A DNA stretch of 6,709 nucleotides from the NCBI GenBank assembly GCA_028372485.1, contig JAOMYS010000054.1:1-6709 (forward strand), given 5' to 3'. This DNA comes from Rickettsiaceae bacterium (GTDB lineage: Bacteria > Pseudomonadota > Alphaproteobacteria > Rickettsiales > Rickettsiaceae). The position numbers and the translations under genes were made by a program. Below, in pieces: positions 1 through 6,505 of this stretch. Position 1 is the stretch's first letter, and every line of letters starts with the position of its first letter. The notes under the pieces are model-generated. The model ran no database searches, was not told the origin of the DNA, and worked only from the letters and a program-made list of their open reading frames with translations.

Positions 1-1289
1 AATGTCCAATCCTTATTTCGTTTTGCCGCAAGCCTTTCTTTAATCAATTGATCTATTAGATCGCTTGAAACATCGTGACTATCCAGTAAAGAATTCATTA
101 ATCCTAAAAAACGAGCGCACAATAACAAATTACTTGCAGCTTCAATTTTTTCAAAATCAGATTGAGCAGAATGCGCCTGTTTTGCAAAATTATTGATTAC
201 AGTTATAGCATTATGGGTATTTAAATCATCGAGCAAACAACGAAAAAAATCTTCTGGCAATTTTTGCGTGGGAGAAATTTCTATCACCTTCAGAACCTCT
301 ACGGCTCTATACCAATATGACAGCATCTTATTCATGTCATATATTGCTTTATCGTTATAATCTATAGGCTTGCGGTAATGGCCACTGAGCAAAAATAGCT
401 TTATAACCTCTCCATTAACACCTTTATTCAGCAAATTCTGCACTGTAATAAAGTTACCCAAAGATTTACTCATCTTTTCATGATTTACTGTTAGGAAGCC
501 ATTATGTACCCACATCTTTGCAAATTCAGAATTTGGAAATGCCGAACAACTTTGAGCAATTTCATTGGTATGATGGGGAAATATCAAATCAGCTCCGCCA
601 CCATGAATATCAAATGTTTTGCCAAGATACTTATAACTCATAGCAGAGCATTCTATATGCCAACCAGGTCTACCAGAACCAAAAGGACTTTCGAAACATG
701 CTGAAGGATCATCATTTTCTTGAACAGGCTTCCAAAGCACAAAATCCTCAGGATGCTTTTTATCAGCATCATTCTCCACTCTTACATTCTGCATCATTTC
801 AGAAAAAGAACGCCCCGATAATTTTGTATAATCCTCATATTTTGTGACATCAAAATACACATGATTATTTGCCTGATAAGCAAATTCTTGCTTTAATAAT
901 CTAGTGATTATATCGATCATCTCTTGAATGTGATCGGTAGCTTTCGGTTCAAAAGTAGGACTTAAACAATGCAAAGCACTCATATTGGAATGAAAAAATT
1001 GCGTAGTTTTTTCTGTAAGCTCAGAGATTGTTATTTTATCCCGAGATGCTCTATCTATGATTTTATCATCAATATCCGTTATATTCCTAACATACCTAAT
1101 ACTCTCCCGACCATAAAGTTCTATCAGAACACGATATAGTATATCGTATACCACTACAGACCTAGCATTACCTATGTGAGGATGATCATATACCGTTGGC
1201 CCACAAACATACATTTTGATCAAATTCGTATCTATTGGTACAAAAATCTCTTTTCTTTTCGTTAAAGAGTTAAATAATACTAGATCCAT
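1..1289 (-). CDS. cysS: Cysteinyl-tRNA synthetase, partial (3' end beyond the left edge)
   Basis: This class I aminoacyl-tRNA synthetase charges tRNA-Cys with cysteine in the cytoplasm. Translation from the ATG at 1289 gives 429 open codons running off the window, so only the last few tens of residues of a protein usually about 460 aa long are missing. The HIGH signature appears as HIGN at residues 38-41, within CGPTVYDHPHIGNARS. The KMSKS loop is at 272-276. The zinc ligands typical of CysRS are visible as C29, C214 (in WHIECSAM), H239 (or H240) and E243 (in FPHHTNEIA). The end of the visible part (RLAAKRNKDW) matches the usual C-terminal helical region. No good Shine-Dalgarno precedes the ATG, but the N-terminus aligns with the family. 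It is transcribed divergently from the kinase-rodA-mreD-mrdA cluster and is a housekeeping gene with no evident link to it. No internal stop or frameshift was seen. Confidence 0.96.
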   Translation of the reverse strand, partial: MDLVLFNSLTKRKEIFVPIDTNLIKMYVCGPTVYDHPHIGNARSVVVYDILYRVLIELYGRESIRYVRNITDIDDKIIDRASRDKITISELTEKTTQFFHSNMSALHCLSPTFEPKATDHIQEMIDIITRLLKQEFAYQANNHVYFDVTKYEDYTKLSGRSFSEMMQNVRVENDADKKHPEDFVLWKPVQENDDPSACFESPFGSGRPGWHIECSAMSYKYLGKTFDIHGGGADLIFPHHTNEIAQSCSAFPNSEFAKMWVHNGFLTVNHEKMSKSLGNFITVQNLLNKGVNGEVIKLFLLSGHYRKPIDYNDKAIYDMNKMLSYWYRAVEVLKVIEISPTQKLPEDFFRCLLDDLNTHNAITVINNFAKQAHSAQSDFEKIEAASNLLLCARFLGLMNSLLDSHDVSSDLIDQLIKERLAAKRNKDWT

Positions 1290-1310
1290 AATAGTAATTT
1301 ATTATTGCGA

Positions 1311-1319
1311 TGATATACT
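1311..1319 (+). promoter_or_regulatory. Possible extended -10 element for the kinase-rodA-mreD-mrdA cluster
   Basis: The sequence TGATATACT fits an extended -10 (TGnTATAAT) with one mismatch in the hexamer. No -35 hexamer is recognisable 17 bp upstream (ATAGTA), which extended -10 promoters can tolerate. Transcription would begin near 1326, leaving a leader of about 40 nt before the kinase ATG. This is a weak call because such strings are frequent in AT-rich DNA. Confidence 0.3.
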
Positions 1320-1320
1320 A

Positions 1321-1334
1321 CATGCGTCGGCATG
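1321..1334. repeat. Short inverted repeat in the divergent region
   Basis: CATGC and GCATG form perfect 5-bp arms around GTCG. It is the only GC-richer patch in the intergenic region and lies next to the candidate -10, where a repressor site or a leader hairpin could sit. The arms are short enough to arise by chance, and no regulator can be named. Confidence 0.35.
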
Positions 1335-1366
1335 AATTTTATACAAAAATTTTTAATAATTAAACT

Positions 1367-3103
1367 ATGAATGAATTATCAGATGAACAAAAAATAAACC
1401 AAGTAGAGCAAAAAGTGATCATGCAAATGATCACTTTCAGCGTTATAATTATAGTTGTAATACTCACTCTTGTATCTTTTATAAGGATATATTCCAATAA
1501 AAAGACTAGGGTTCTGAAAGATATGAAAACAGAATTTTCTCTATTGGAAACCGTGCTGATAGATCATCTGAGTTATTCGGAATATTTCATTAATATCATT
1601 GATAAGAATATCCAAAGAAATCCTAAAAATCTCTCATACATTCATAATATTTTAAAAGATCATTACACTTCTCAAGATTTCAATATGCTTTTTGGTTGGA
1701 GAAAATATAGCTGGATAAATGACAAATTTTTAGAAGTAGTTACCAATACTCAAGGGATAGTATCACATCCTAAACCAGCTGATTTTGTAAAAAAAATTGT
1801 TAATAACTCCAAAACAGCAAATGAGGTAAATATAACTTTTCATACAAGCCAGAACATAATAAAAGGTAATAGTTTAAAAATTATTGATACCATCTTTGAC
1901 AAAAACGATAAATACCTAGGAGCAGTAGTTCTAAGTTATGATATTGACACTATGATACAGAGTCTAAATAGAAGGAAAAAAAATTCTAGTACTAACTTTG
2001 TAATCTTGAATCAAAAACTAGAGATGGTAGCACAATCAAAATCTACGATTAATAATGTTATCAATTATAAGGGGGAAATTGATTATCACCTAAATAATGT
2101 ATTAGAAAAAAGAATCTCTAGCGCAGAGAGTGCAAGAACATCATCTTATTTAGATATGATGAATGGGGTAAACTATTTTGTTGGCTCACTACAAGGCGTA
2201 CCATTCACTATCATAGTGAATATAGATAATGACATAATAAAAGCAGACATAATTAATAGTATTACTAAAAAATTTGTTGAGGTTTGTATTTTTGCATTTT
2301 TTTGCTTATTTGTTGTAATTGCCATATATAAAAGAGAAACATTTTTACGATCAAAAGCAGAAAAAGCAATGGTGGTCGCAAATAATGCAACCAAAGCTAA
2401 AACGAATTTTTTAGCTTTTACAGCTCATGAGATTAGGTCTCCTTTGGGTTTTATATTAACTGGCTCTGAATTAATGACAAAAGAGCTCATAGGAAAGTTA
2501 CCAGAGAAATACAAGGAATATTCAACTGGTATCTATAATAACGCCAAAATTATTCTAGATTTTATTACAGACATACTTGATGAGAATCAAATTATGGAAG
2601 GGAAGTTCAAAATAGTAAACACACTAGCAAACGTACCAGAAATCATAAATGAAGCAATAAGAGTAAATGTAGCAAGATATAGCAATAAAAAAATTAACAT
2701 CTCTTCGGACATAGAAAAAAAACTCCCTCTTTTGGTATGTGATAGAAGAAGAATATTGCAGATAATAGGAAATTTAGTTAGTAACAGTATCAAATATTCA
2801 AGCGATAATTCTACAATTCAGATTGCTGCGAAGGTCATCAATGAGGGTATGGAGATTAAAGTAATTGACCAGGGGATAGGTATGAATCAAGATGAAATTC
2901 CAATTGCTCTTAGCACATATGGAACAATACATAATAGACACTTTGACTCCAGTAATTCATATGGTCTAGGGCTACCTATAGTCAAAATGCTATTAGATGC
3001 TCATGACGCTAACCTGCATATCGAAAGCAAGAAAAATGTCGGTACGACTGTTAAAATCATTTTTCCAAAGTACAAATTGATTTACGATGCAAAACAAAAT
3101 TAA
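1367..3103 (+). CDS. Membrane sensor histidine kinase, PleC/DivJ-like, with Cache-like sensor region
   Basis: The 578-aa protein has a hydrophilic N-terminus, a membrane segment at about 22-43, an extracytoplasmic region at about 44-302 and a second membrane segment at about 303-321. The sensor region includes a stretch (about 173-200, with DKNDKYLGAVVLSYDI) resembling the strand pattern of Cache domains; this fold assignment is inference. There is no HAMP domain. An Ala-rich helix of about 25 residues leads straight into a HisKA domain whose phospho-acceptor is H354 (FTAHEIRSPL). The following region (KLPEKYKEYSTGIYNNAKIILD, about 377-398, then DILDENQIMEGKF) has the PleC/DivJ layout. The ATPase domain shows the N box (N473), G1 box DQGIGM (501-506) and G2 box YGLGL (532-536). 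There is no receiver domain and no response regulator nearby, so the partner is unknown. S358 replaces the Thr/Asn usual four residues after His. M19 or M21 are alternative starts. Its end overlaps rodA by 17 nt. Confidence 0.9.
   Translation: MNELSDEQKINQVEQKVIMQMITFSVIIIVVILTLVSFIRIYSNKKTRVLKDMKTEFSLLETVLIDHLSYSEYFINIIDKNIQRNPKNLSYIHNILKDHYTSQDFNMLFGWRKYSWINDKFLEVVTNTQGIVSHPKPADFVKKIVNNSKTANEVNITFHTSQNIIKGNSLKIIDTIFDKNDKYLGAVVLSYDIDTMIQSLNRRKKNSSTNFVILNQKLEMVAQSKSTINNVINYKGEIDYHLNNVLEKRISSAESARTSSYLDMMNGVNYFVGSLQGVPFTIIVNIDNDIIKADIINSITKKFVEVCIFAFFCLFVVIAIYKRETFLRSKAEKAMVVANNATKAKTNFLAFTAHEIRSPLGFILTGSELMTKELIGKLPEKYKEYSTGIYNNAKIILDFITDILDENQIMEGKFKIVNTLANVPEIINEAIRVNVARYSNKKINISSDIEKKLPLLVCDRRRILQIIGNLVSNSIKYSSDNSTIQIAAKVINEGMEIKVIDQGIGMNQDEIPIALSTYGTIHNRHFDSSNSYGLGLPIVKMLLDAHDANLHIESKKNVGTTVKIIFPKYKLIYDAKQN
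1412..1437 (+). repeat. Perfect 11-bp hairpin with GCAA tetraloop inside the kinase 5' coding region
   Basis: The left arm AAAGTGATCAT (1412-1422) and right arm ATGATCACTTT (1427-1437) are exact reverse complements around GCAA (1423-1426), a GNRA-type loop in the sense RNA. The hairpin spans codons 16 to 24, just before the first membrane segment, and contains two in-frame ATG codons (1421 and 1427). No U-tract follows on the plus strand, so it is not an ordinary terminator in that direction. It could modulate translation or mRNA stability, or be a coding coincidence. Confidence 0.55.
2203..2221. repeat. Perfect 9-bp inverted repeat inside the kinase gene
   Basis: ATTCACTAT (2203-2211) and ATAGTGAAT (2213-2221) are exact reverse complements flanking a single C. 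It lies in the part of the gene coding for the end of the extracytoplasmic region. In AT-rich DNA a palindrome of this size is expected about once in several kilobases, so a function is doubtful. Confidence 0.3.
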
Positions 3104-4217
3104 TAAACTAAACATGGATTACGATAAAACAAACTTATTGAGCAAAATAAGCAGAATACCTTTTATCATTCCTCTTACAGTATCTATTCTCTGCATATAT
3201 AGCTTTATTTTGTTATATTCTGCCTCTGGTGGTTACTTAGCACCTTGGGCACTAAAACAAATCATTGCGTTTTGTATCTTTATGCCAATATCAATATTGA
3301 TTGCAATATTAGATTTACGGTTGATATATCATTTTGCTTATTTCCCGTATTTGTTTACCCTGATATCCCTCATAATAGTAGAGTTCATGGGCAAATCAGC
3401 GATGGGAGCAACTAGGTGGATAGATATGGGAATTGTTTCTATACAACCATCTGAACTGATGAAGTTATCACTAATATTGATGCTAGCAAAATATTTTCAC
3501 GACAACCATAAATATCAATTTCACAAAACTAGCGTCATTATACCAATAATTGCATCACTATTACCAATAATTCTTGTGATGAAGCAACCAGATTTGGGAA
3601 CGGCAATAGTGATGAGCGCAGTTGCAATCACAATATTTTTCGTTGCAGGCACAAGATTAATATATTTTGGCATTTTATCCTTTATAGGAATGGCTACGTT
3701 ACCTCTTGCATGGTTTGCAATGCGTGATTATCAACGGAACAGGGTTCTCACATTTTTAGATCCAGAGAGAGATCCGCTAGGAGCTGGATATAACATCATC
3801 CAATCAAAAATTTCTATTGGATCTGGAGGCTTATTGGGGCGTGGATTATTCAATGGAACACAAAGCCAGTTAAAATTCTTACCAGAATATCAAACAGATT
3901 TTATTTTTTCGTTCTTAGCAGAAGAACTAGGCTTTGTAGGGGGAGTTATCTTAATCATTCTATATACTGTATTAATCATTAGCTCTTTATCTCTTGCTAC
4001 ACATTGTAAGTCAAACTTCGCAAAATTTATAGTTACAGGAATTATTACACTATTTTTTATCCATATTTTTATAAATATAGCAATGGTTATGGGTTTACTT
4101 CCTGTAGTTGGTATACCGCTACCTCTTATTTCTTATGGAAGAACAATGATGGTATCAATGCTAATCGGGTTTGGTCTTATAATGAATGCAGCAATTAATC
4201 AGCGTACAAATATTTAA
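3087..4217 (+). CDS. rodA: RodA, SEDS-family peptidoglycan glycosyltransferase of the elongasome
   Basis: RodA polymerises lipid II into glycan strands at the cytoplasmic membrane, working with PBP2. The 376-aa protein has about ten membrane segments. Family signatures are present: GATRWIDMG with QPSELMK (107-126), KQPDLGTA (166-173), the DPERDPLGAGYNIIQSKISI block (225-244), and GTQSQLKFLPEYQTDFIFSFLAEELG (257-282). The last contains D271, which matches the catalytic-site Asp of characterised RodA (E. coli D262). The C-terminal motif reads PLPLISYGRTMM (345-356), with R352 where SEDS proteins usually have a second glycine. The length is normal for the family. The first ATG (3087) overlaps the kinase gene by 17 nt; an in-frame ATG at 3114 would instead start 10 nt after the kinase stop and remove nine residues. 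Neither start has a Shine-Dalgarno, so the start is undecided. mreD follows after 2 nt. Confidence 0.95.
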   Translation: MQNKINKLNMDYDKTNLLSKISRIPFIIPLTVSILCIYSFILLYSASGGYLAPWALKQIIAFCIFMPISILIAILDLRLIYHFAYFPYLFTLISLIIVEFMGKSAMGATRWIDMGIVSIQPSELMKLSLILMLAKYFHDNHKYQFHKTSVIIPIIASLLPIILVMKQPDLGTAIVMSAVAITIFFVAGTRLIYFGILSFIGMATLPLAWFAMRDYQRNRVLTFLDPERDPLGAGYNIIQSKISIGSGGLLGRGLFNGTQSQLKFLPEYQTDFIFSFLAEELGFVGGVILIILYTVLIISSLSLATHCKSNFAKFIVTGIITLFFIHIFINIAMVMGLLPVVGIPLPLISYGRTMMVSMLIGFGLIMNAAINQRTNI

Positions 4218-4219
4218 CT

Positions 4220-4732
4220 ATGTATAAATTTACTTCATCACTAATGATTTCATCTGCAACAATATTTTATTTATTTATTTTGCTTTTATTACCATTTCAG
4301 TGGTATCAGATTGGAGTTTATAAAAAAATATTCCCAGCACTTGATCTGATTATCGTTTATTACCTAAGTACTCACAAAAAGATGACTTATTTCTATTTAT
4401 TTGTAATAGGGTTGATGATAGATCAGCTTTATTGTTTTCCCATAGGATTAAGTTCTATAACTTTGATAATTTCTCACTTCATACTTCTTGTAATTAGTAA
4501 ATGGCTTACATTGAAAGATTACGTAACTAACGTAACTATGTTCTGCCTATATAGTGTATTTGTGACTGGTTTCAGATATTTACTAATCACTATTGGTAGC
4601 ACACAATATATGGAAAATAATTCCATATATTTTTATCTTCTTACAACAATATTCGCTTATCCTGTCATTTGCTTTCTAATCGAAAAGCCTATAAAAATGA
4701 TTTCTTCTGTAAAGAACCACAGCTATGTGTAG
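4220..4732 (+). CDS. mreD: MreD, rod-shape-determining membrane protein
   Basis: MreD is a small polytopic membrane protein of the MreBCD-RodA-PBP2 complex. The 170-aa product has about six hydrophobic segments (about 8-25, 36-50, 57-72, 77-94, 103-124 and 137-154) and a short basic C-terminus. The most diagnostic part is GLMIDQLYCFPIGLSS (64-79), which matches the family pattern of G-L-x-x-D followed by P-x-G, with D68, P74 and G76. Overall MreD sequences are poorly conserved, so the call rests on this motif, the size, the topology and the position between rodA and mrdA. The ATG lies 2 nt after the rodA stop with no Shine-Dalgarno, which suggests translational coupling. mreB and mreC are not in this window and must lie elsewhere if present. 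Confidence 0.85.
   Translation: MYKFTSSLMISSATIFYLFILLLLPFQWYQIGVYKKIFPALDLIIVYYLSTHKKMTYFYLFVIGLMIDQLYCFPIGLSSITLIISHFILLVISKWLTLKDYVTNVTMFCLYSVFVTGFRYLLITIGSTQYMENNSIYFYLLTTIFAYPVICFLIEKPIKMISSVKNHSYV
4521..4538. repeat. Perfect 9-bp tandem duplication inside mreD
   Basis: ACGTAACTA occurs twice back to back. Read in frame it gives Y-V-T-N-V-T-M at mreD residues 101-107, in the loop before the fifth hydrophobic segment. Being a multiple of three, it keeps the frame. It looks like a small replication-slippage duplication tolerated in a loop. Confidence 0.5.
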
Positions 4733-4734
4733 GT
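4731..4734 (+). promoter_or_regulatory. Weak ribosome binding site for mrdA overlapping the mreD stop codon
   Basis: AGGT lies 7 nt before the ATG at 4742 and shares two bases with the mreD TAG stop. It is the best Shine-Dalgarno match ahead of any gene in the window. It supports the chosen mrdA start and suggests that termination on mreD feeds initiation on mrdA. Confidence 0.45.
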
Positions 4735-4741
4735 CATATCT

Positions 4742-6505
4742 ATGAAATATAAACAATTAATAACTAGAAGAATATTTGTAATTTGCATAGGAAAGATTGG
4801 TCTATTATTTCTGCTTATAGGTCGTATGTTTTTCATGCAGTTCCTCAAAAAAGATGAATATAAAACATTATCTGATAAAAATCGTATTAAAATACTAGTA
4901 CTTAACCCCACCAGAGGAAAAATTTTTGACATAAATCAAAAACTAATCGCAGAGAACAATGTTTGCTTTCGCTTAGCCTTGGATAAAAGCATAAGTAATA
5001 ACTTTCTATCTGAAGTGGAGTTTATTGTAAAAATTCTTGATCTTGATGAAGAACGAATTAAATTGATTAATAAGAAAGTCAGAAAAGGAGAAAGGCGAGT
5101 CCCTATCACCATCATAGACTATTTAGACTGGAAACAAATAGCAACAATTGAAGAGCTCAAAGGGGAGTTGCAATCAATTTTTATAGATACTGGATTTGAT
5201 AGATATTATTCATCCAGCCATGCAACTGGACATTTGGTAGGATATTTAGGTAGTTTTCAAGAAAAAGATAAACTCACACATAATTTTGCTAGCAAAAATT
5301 TTAAACTTGGAAAAAGTGGAATAGAACATCACTACGAAAACAAGTTATGCGGTGAATTTGGCTATAATCGTATTGAGGTCAATGCTCATGGAAAATATGT
5401 GAGGGAATTAGGACAAAATCCTAGCTCTTCTGGTGAAGATTTACATCTAAATATAGATTCAGAGCTACAGCAAAAAACATTACCATATCTAGATCCCAAA
5501 GGATGTAGTGCTATAGTAATGAACTGTCAAACTGGTGCTATCCTGATCTCTCACTCTACTCCCTCGTATGATCCTAATAAATTCAATCATTTATCTACTA
5601 AATACTGGAATAGCTTAATTAACGATCCTTATAAGCCTTTGATAGATAAAACTATTCAAAGTTCATACCCCCCTGGTTCAATCTTCAAAATCATTACCAT
5701 ACTTGCCGCATTAGAGCACGGCATAAGCCCAGATCATAAAGTCGAATGTACTGGAAAACCAGTGCTTGGAGGTAATCGCTTTAGATGTTCAAAAATCAGC
5801 GGTCATGGCAGCTTAAGTATGATTGATGCAATAAAACATTCTTGTAATAGCTACATATACGATATCGCTATGCAAACTGGCGCAGATAAAATTATAGAAG
5901 TAGCTAGAAAATTTGGATTTGGCGCAAAAACAAATGTTGATTTACCTAGAGAGCTTTGTGGCTTTGTGCCAGACCCTGACTGGAAAAAAAAGAAACATGG
6001 CGAGAGATGGAGCATAGGTGATACTTTAAACCTTGCGCTCGGTCAAGGATTCATGCTTGCAACTCCTATGCAGTTAGTACGATTAATTGCTGCAATTGCA
6101 AGTAATGGCAAATTATTCACGCCTCAGATAGTAAAAAATGAACCACAATATACTCAAATAGATATTAAGCAAGAACATCTTGACGTCATTAAAACAGCGC
6201 TTTATCACACAATAAACAGCCCCGGAGGAACTGGATATTTAAATCGTATCGATTACAAATCAATGCACATGGCAGGAAAAACTGGTACAGCACAGGTACG
6301 TGCTAAAAAAAATGCCCATGATAATTTAAATAGAAAAGATATTAATCGGGAGTATCGTAATCACGCAATCTTTTCAGGTTTTGCACCATTTAGTGATCCG
6401 AGATTTGCAGTATCAGTATATTATGATCACGGTGGAGGCGGAGGTAGATCAGCAACACCTATAGCAAAAAAGATCTTAATTGATGTTATGTCTAAATATT
6501 TGTAA
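4742..6505 (+). CDS. mrdA: Penicillin-binding protein 2, class B transpeptidase of the elongasome
   Basis: PBP2 crosslinks peptidoglycan during lateral growth and is the partner of RodA. The 587-aa protein has one N-terminal membrane anchor (about 11-33). A dimerisation/pedestal domain follows, beginning with NPTRGKIFD (55-63) and containing GHLVGYLG (163-170) and LGKSGIEHHYE (189-199). The periplasmic transpeptidase domain has all three active-site motifs: S313-x-x-K316 in YPPGSIFK, S367-C-N369, and K513-T-G515 in MAGKTGTAQ. The conserved YDHGGGGG stretch lies near the end. Length and motif spacing are normal, so the enzyme should be active and beta-lactam binding. C336, C349, H355 and C368 occupy the places of a zinc site reported in some PBP2 proteins. 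It is the last gene of the rodA-mreD-mrdA group, 9 nt after mreD, with no clear intrinsic terminator behind it. Confidence 0.96.
   Translation: MKYKQLITRRIFVICIGKIGLLFLLIGRMFFMQFLKKDEYKTLSDKNRIKILVLNPTRGKIFDINQKLIAENNVCFRLALDKSISNNFLSEVEFIVKILDLDEERIKLINKKVRKGERRVPITIIDYLDWKQIATIEELKGELQSIFIDTGFDRYYSSSHATGHLVGYLGSFQEKDKLTHNFASKNFKLGKSGIEHHYENKLCGEFGYNRIEVNAHGKYVRELGQNPSSSGEDLHLNIDSELQQKTLPYLDPKGCSAIVMNCQTGAILISHSTPSYDPNKFNHLSTKYWNSLINDPYKPLIDKTIQSSYPPGSIFKIITILAALEHGISPDHKVECTGKPVLGGNRFRCSKISGHGSLSMIDAIKHSCNSYIYDIAMQTGADKIIEVARKFGFGAKTNVDLPRELCGFVPDPDWKKKKHGERWSIGDTLNLALGQGFMLATPMQLVRLIAAIASNGKLFTPQIVKNEPQYTQIDIKQEHLDVIKTALYHTINSPGGTGYLNRIDYKSMHMAGKTGTAQVRAKKNAHDNLNRKDINREYRNHAIFSGFAPFSDPRFAVSVYYDHGGGGGRSATPIAKKILIDVMSKYL

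Larger units (their letters stand above)
1290..1366. promoter_or_regulatory. Divergent intergenic region between cysS and the kinase operon
   Basis: These 77 bp separate two divergently transcribed genes and so must hold the start signals of cysS and probably of the downstream plus-strand cluster. The stretch is very AT-rich except for a short GC-richer palindrome at 1321-1334 (CATGC, GTCG, GCATG). On the plus strand an extended -10-like element is visible at 1311-1319. On the minus strand TATAAA (about 1343-1338) or TAGTAT (1319-1314) could act as a -10 for cysS, but no good -35 is positioned for either. Neither gene has a recognisable Shine-Dalgarno. The regulatory role follows from gene orientation; the exact elements are uncertain. 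Confidence 0.6.

Noticed and set aside
504..704. Plus-strand open frame of 66 codons
   Set aside because: It lies wholly antisense to the well-conserved cysS coding sequence, and the product has no recognisable feature.
1131..1147. Perfect palindrome ACGATATA-G-TATATCGT inside cysS
   Set aside because: It falls on codons for the conserved Y-D-I-L-Y-R segment of CysRS and is of a length expected by chance in AT-rich DNA.
2173..2394. Minus-strand open frame of 73 codons
   Set aside because: It is antisense to the second membrane segment and linker of the kinase; its hydrophobicity mirrors the AT-rich sense strand.
2587..2793. Minus-strand open frame of 68 codons
   Set aside because: It is antisense to the kinase catalytic domain, which carries the conserved motifs, and has no start signal of its own.
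4723..4932. Minus-strand open frame of 69 codons
   Set aside because: It is antisense to the 5' end of mrdA, whose frame is clearly the real one.
6427..6447. Five-glycine run near the PBP2 C-terminus
   Set aside because: An HGGGG-type stretch is normal at this place in PBP2 proteins; one extra glycine is not remarkable.
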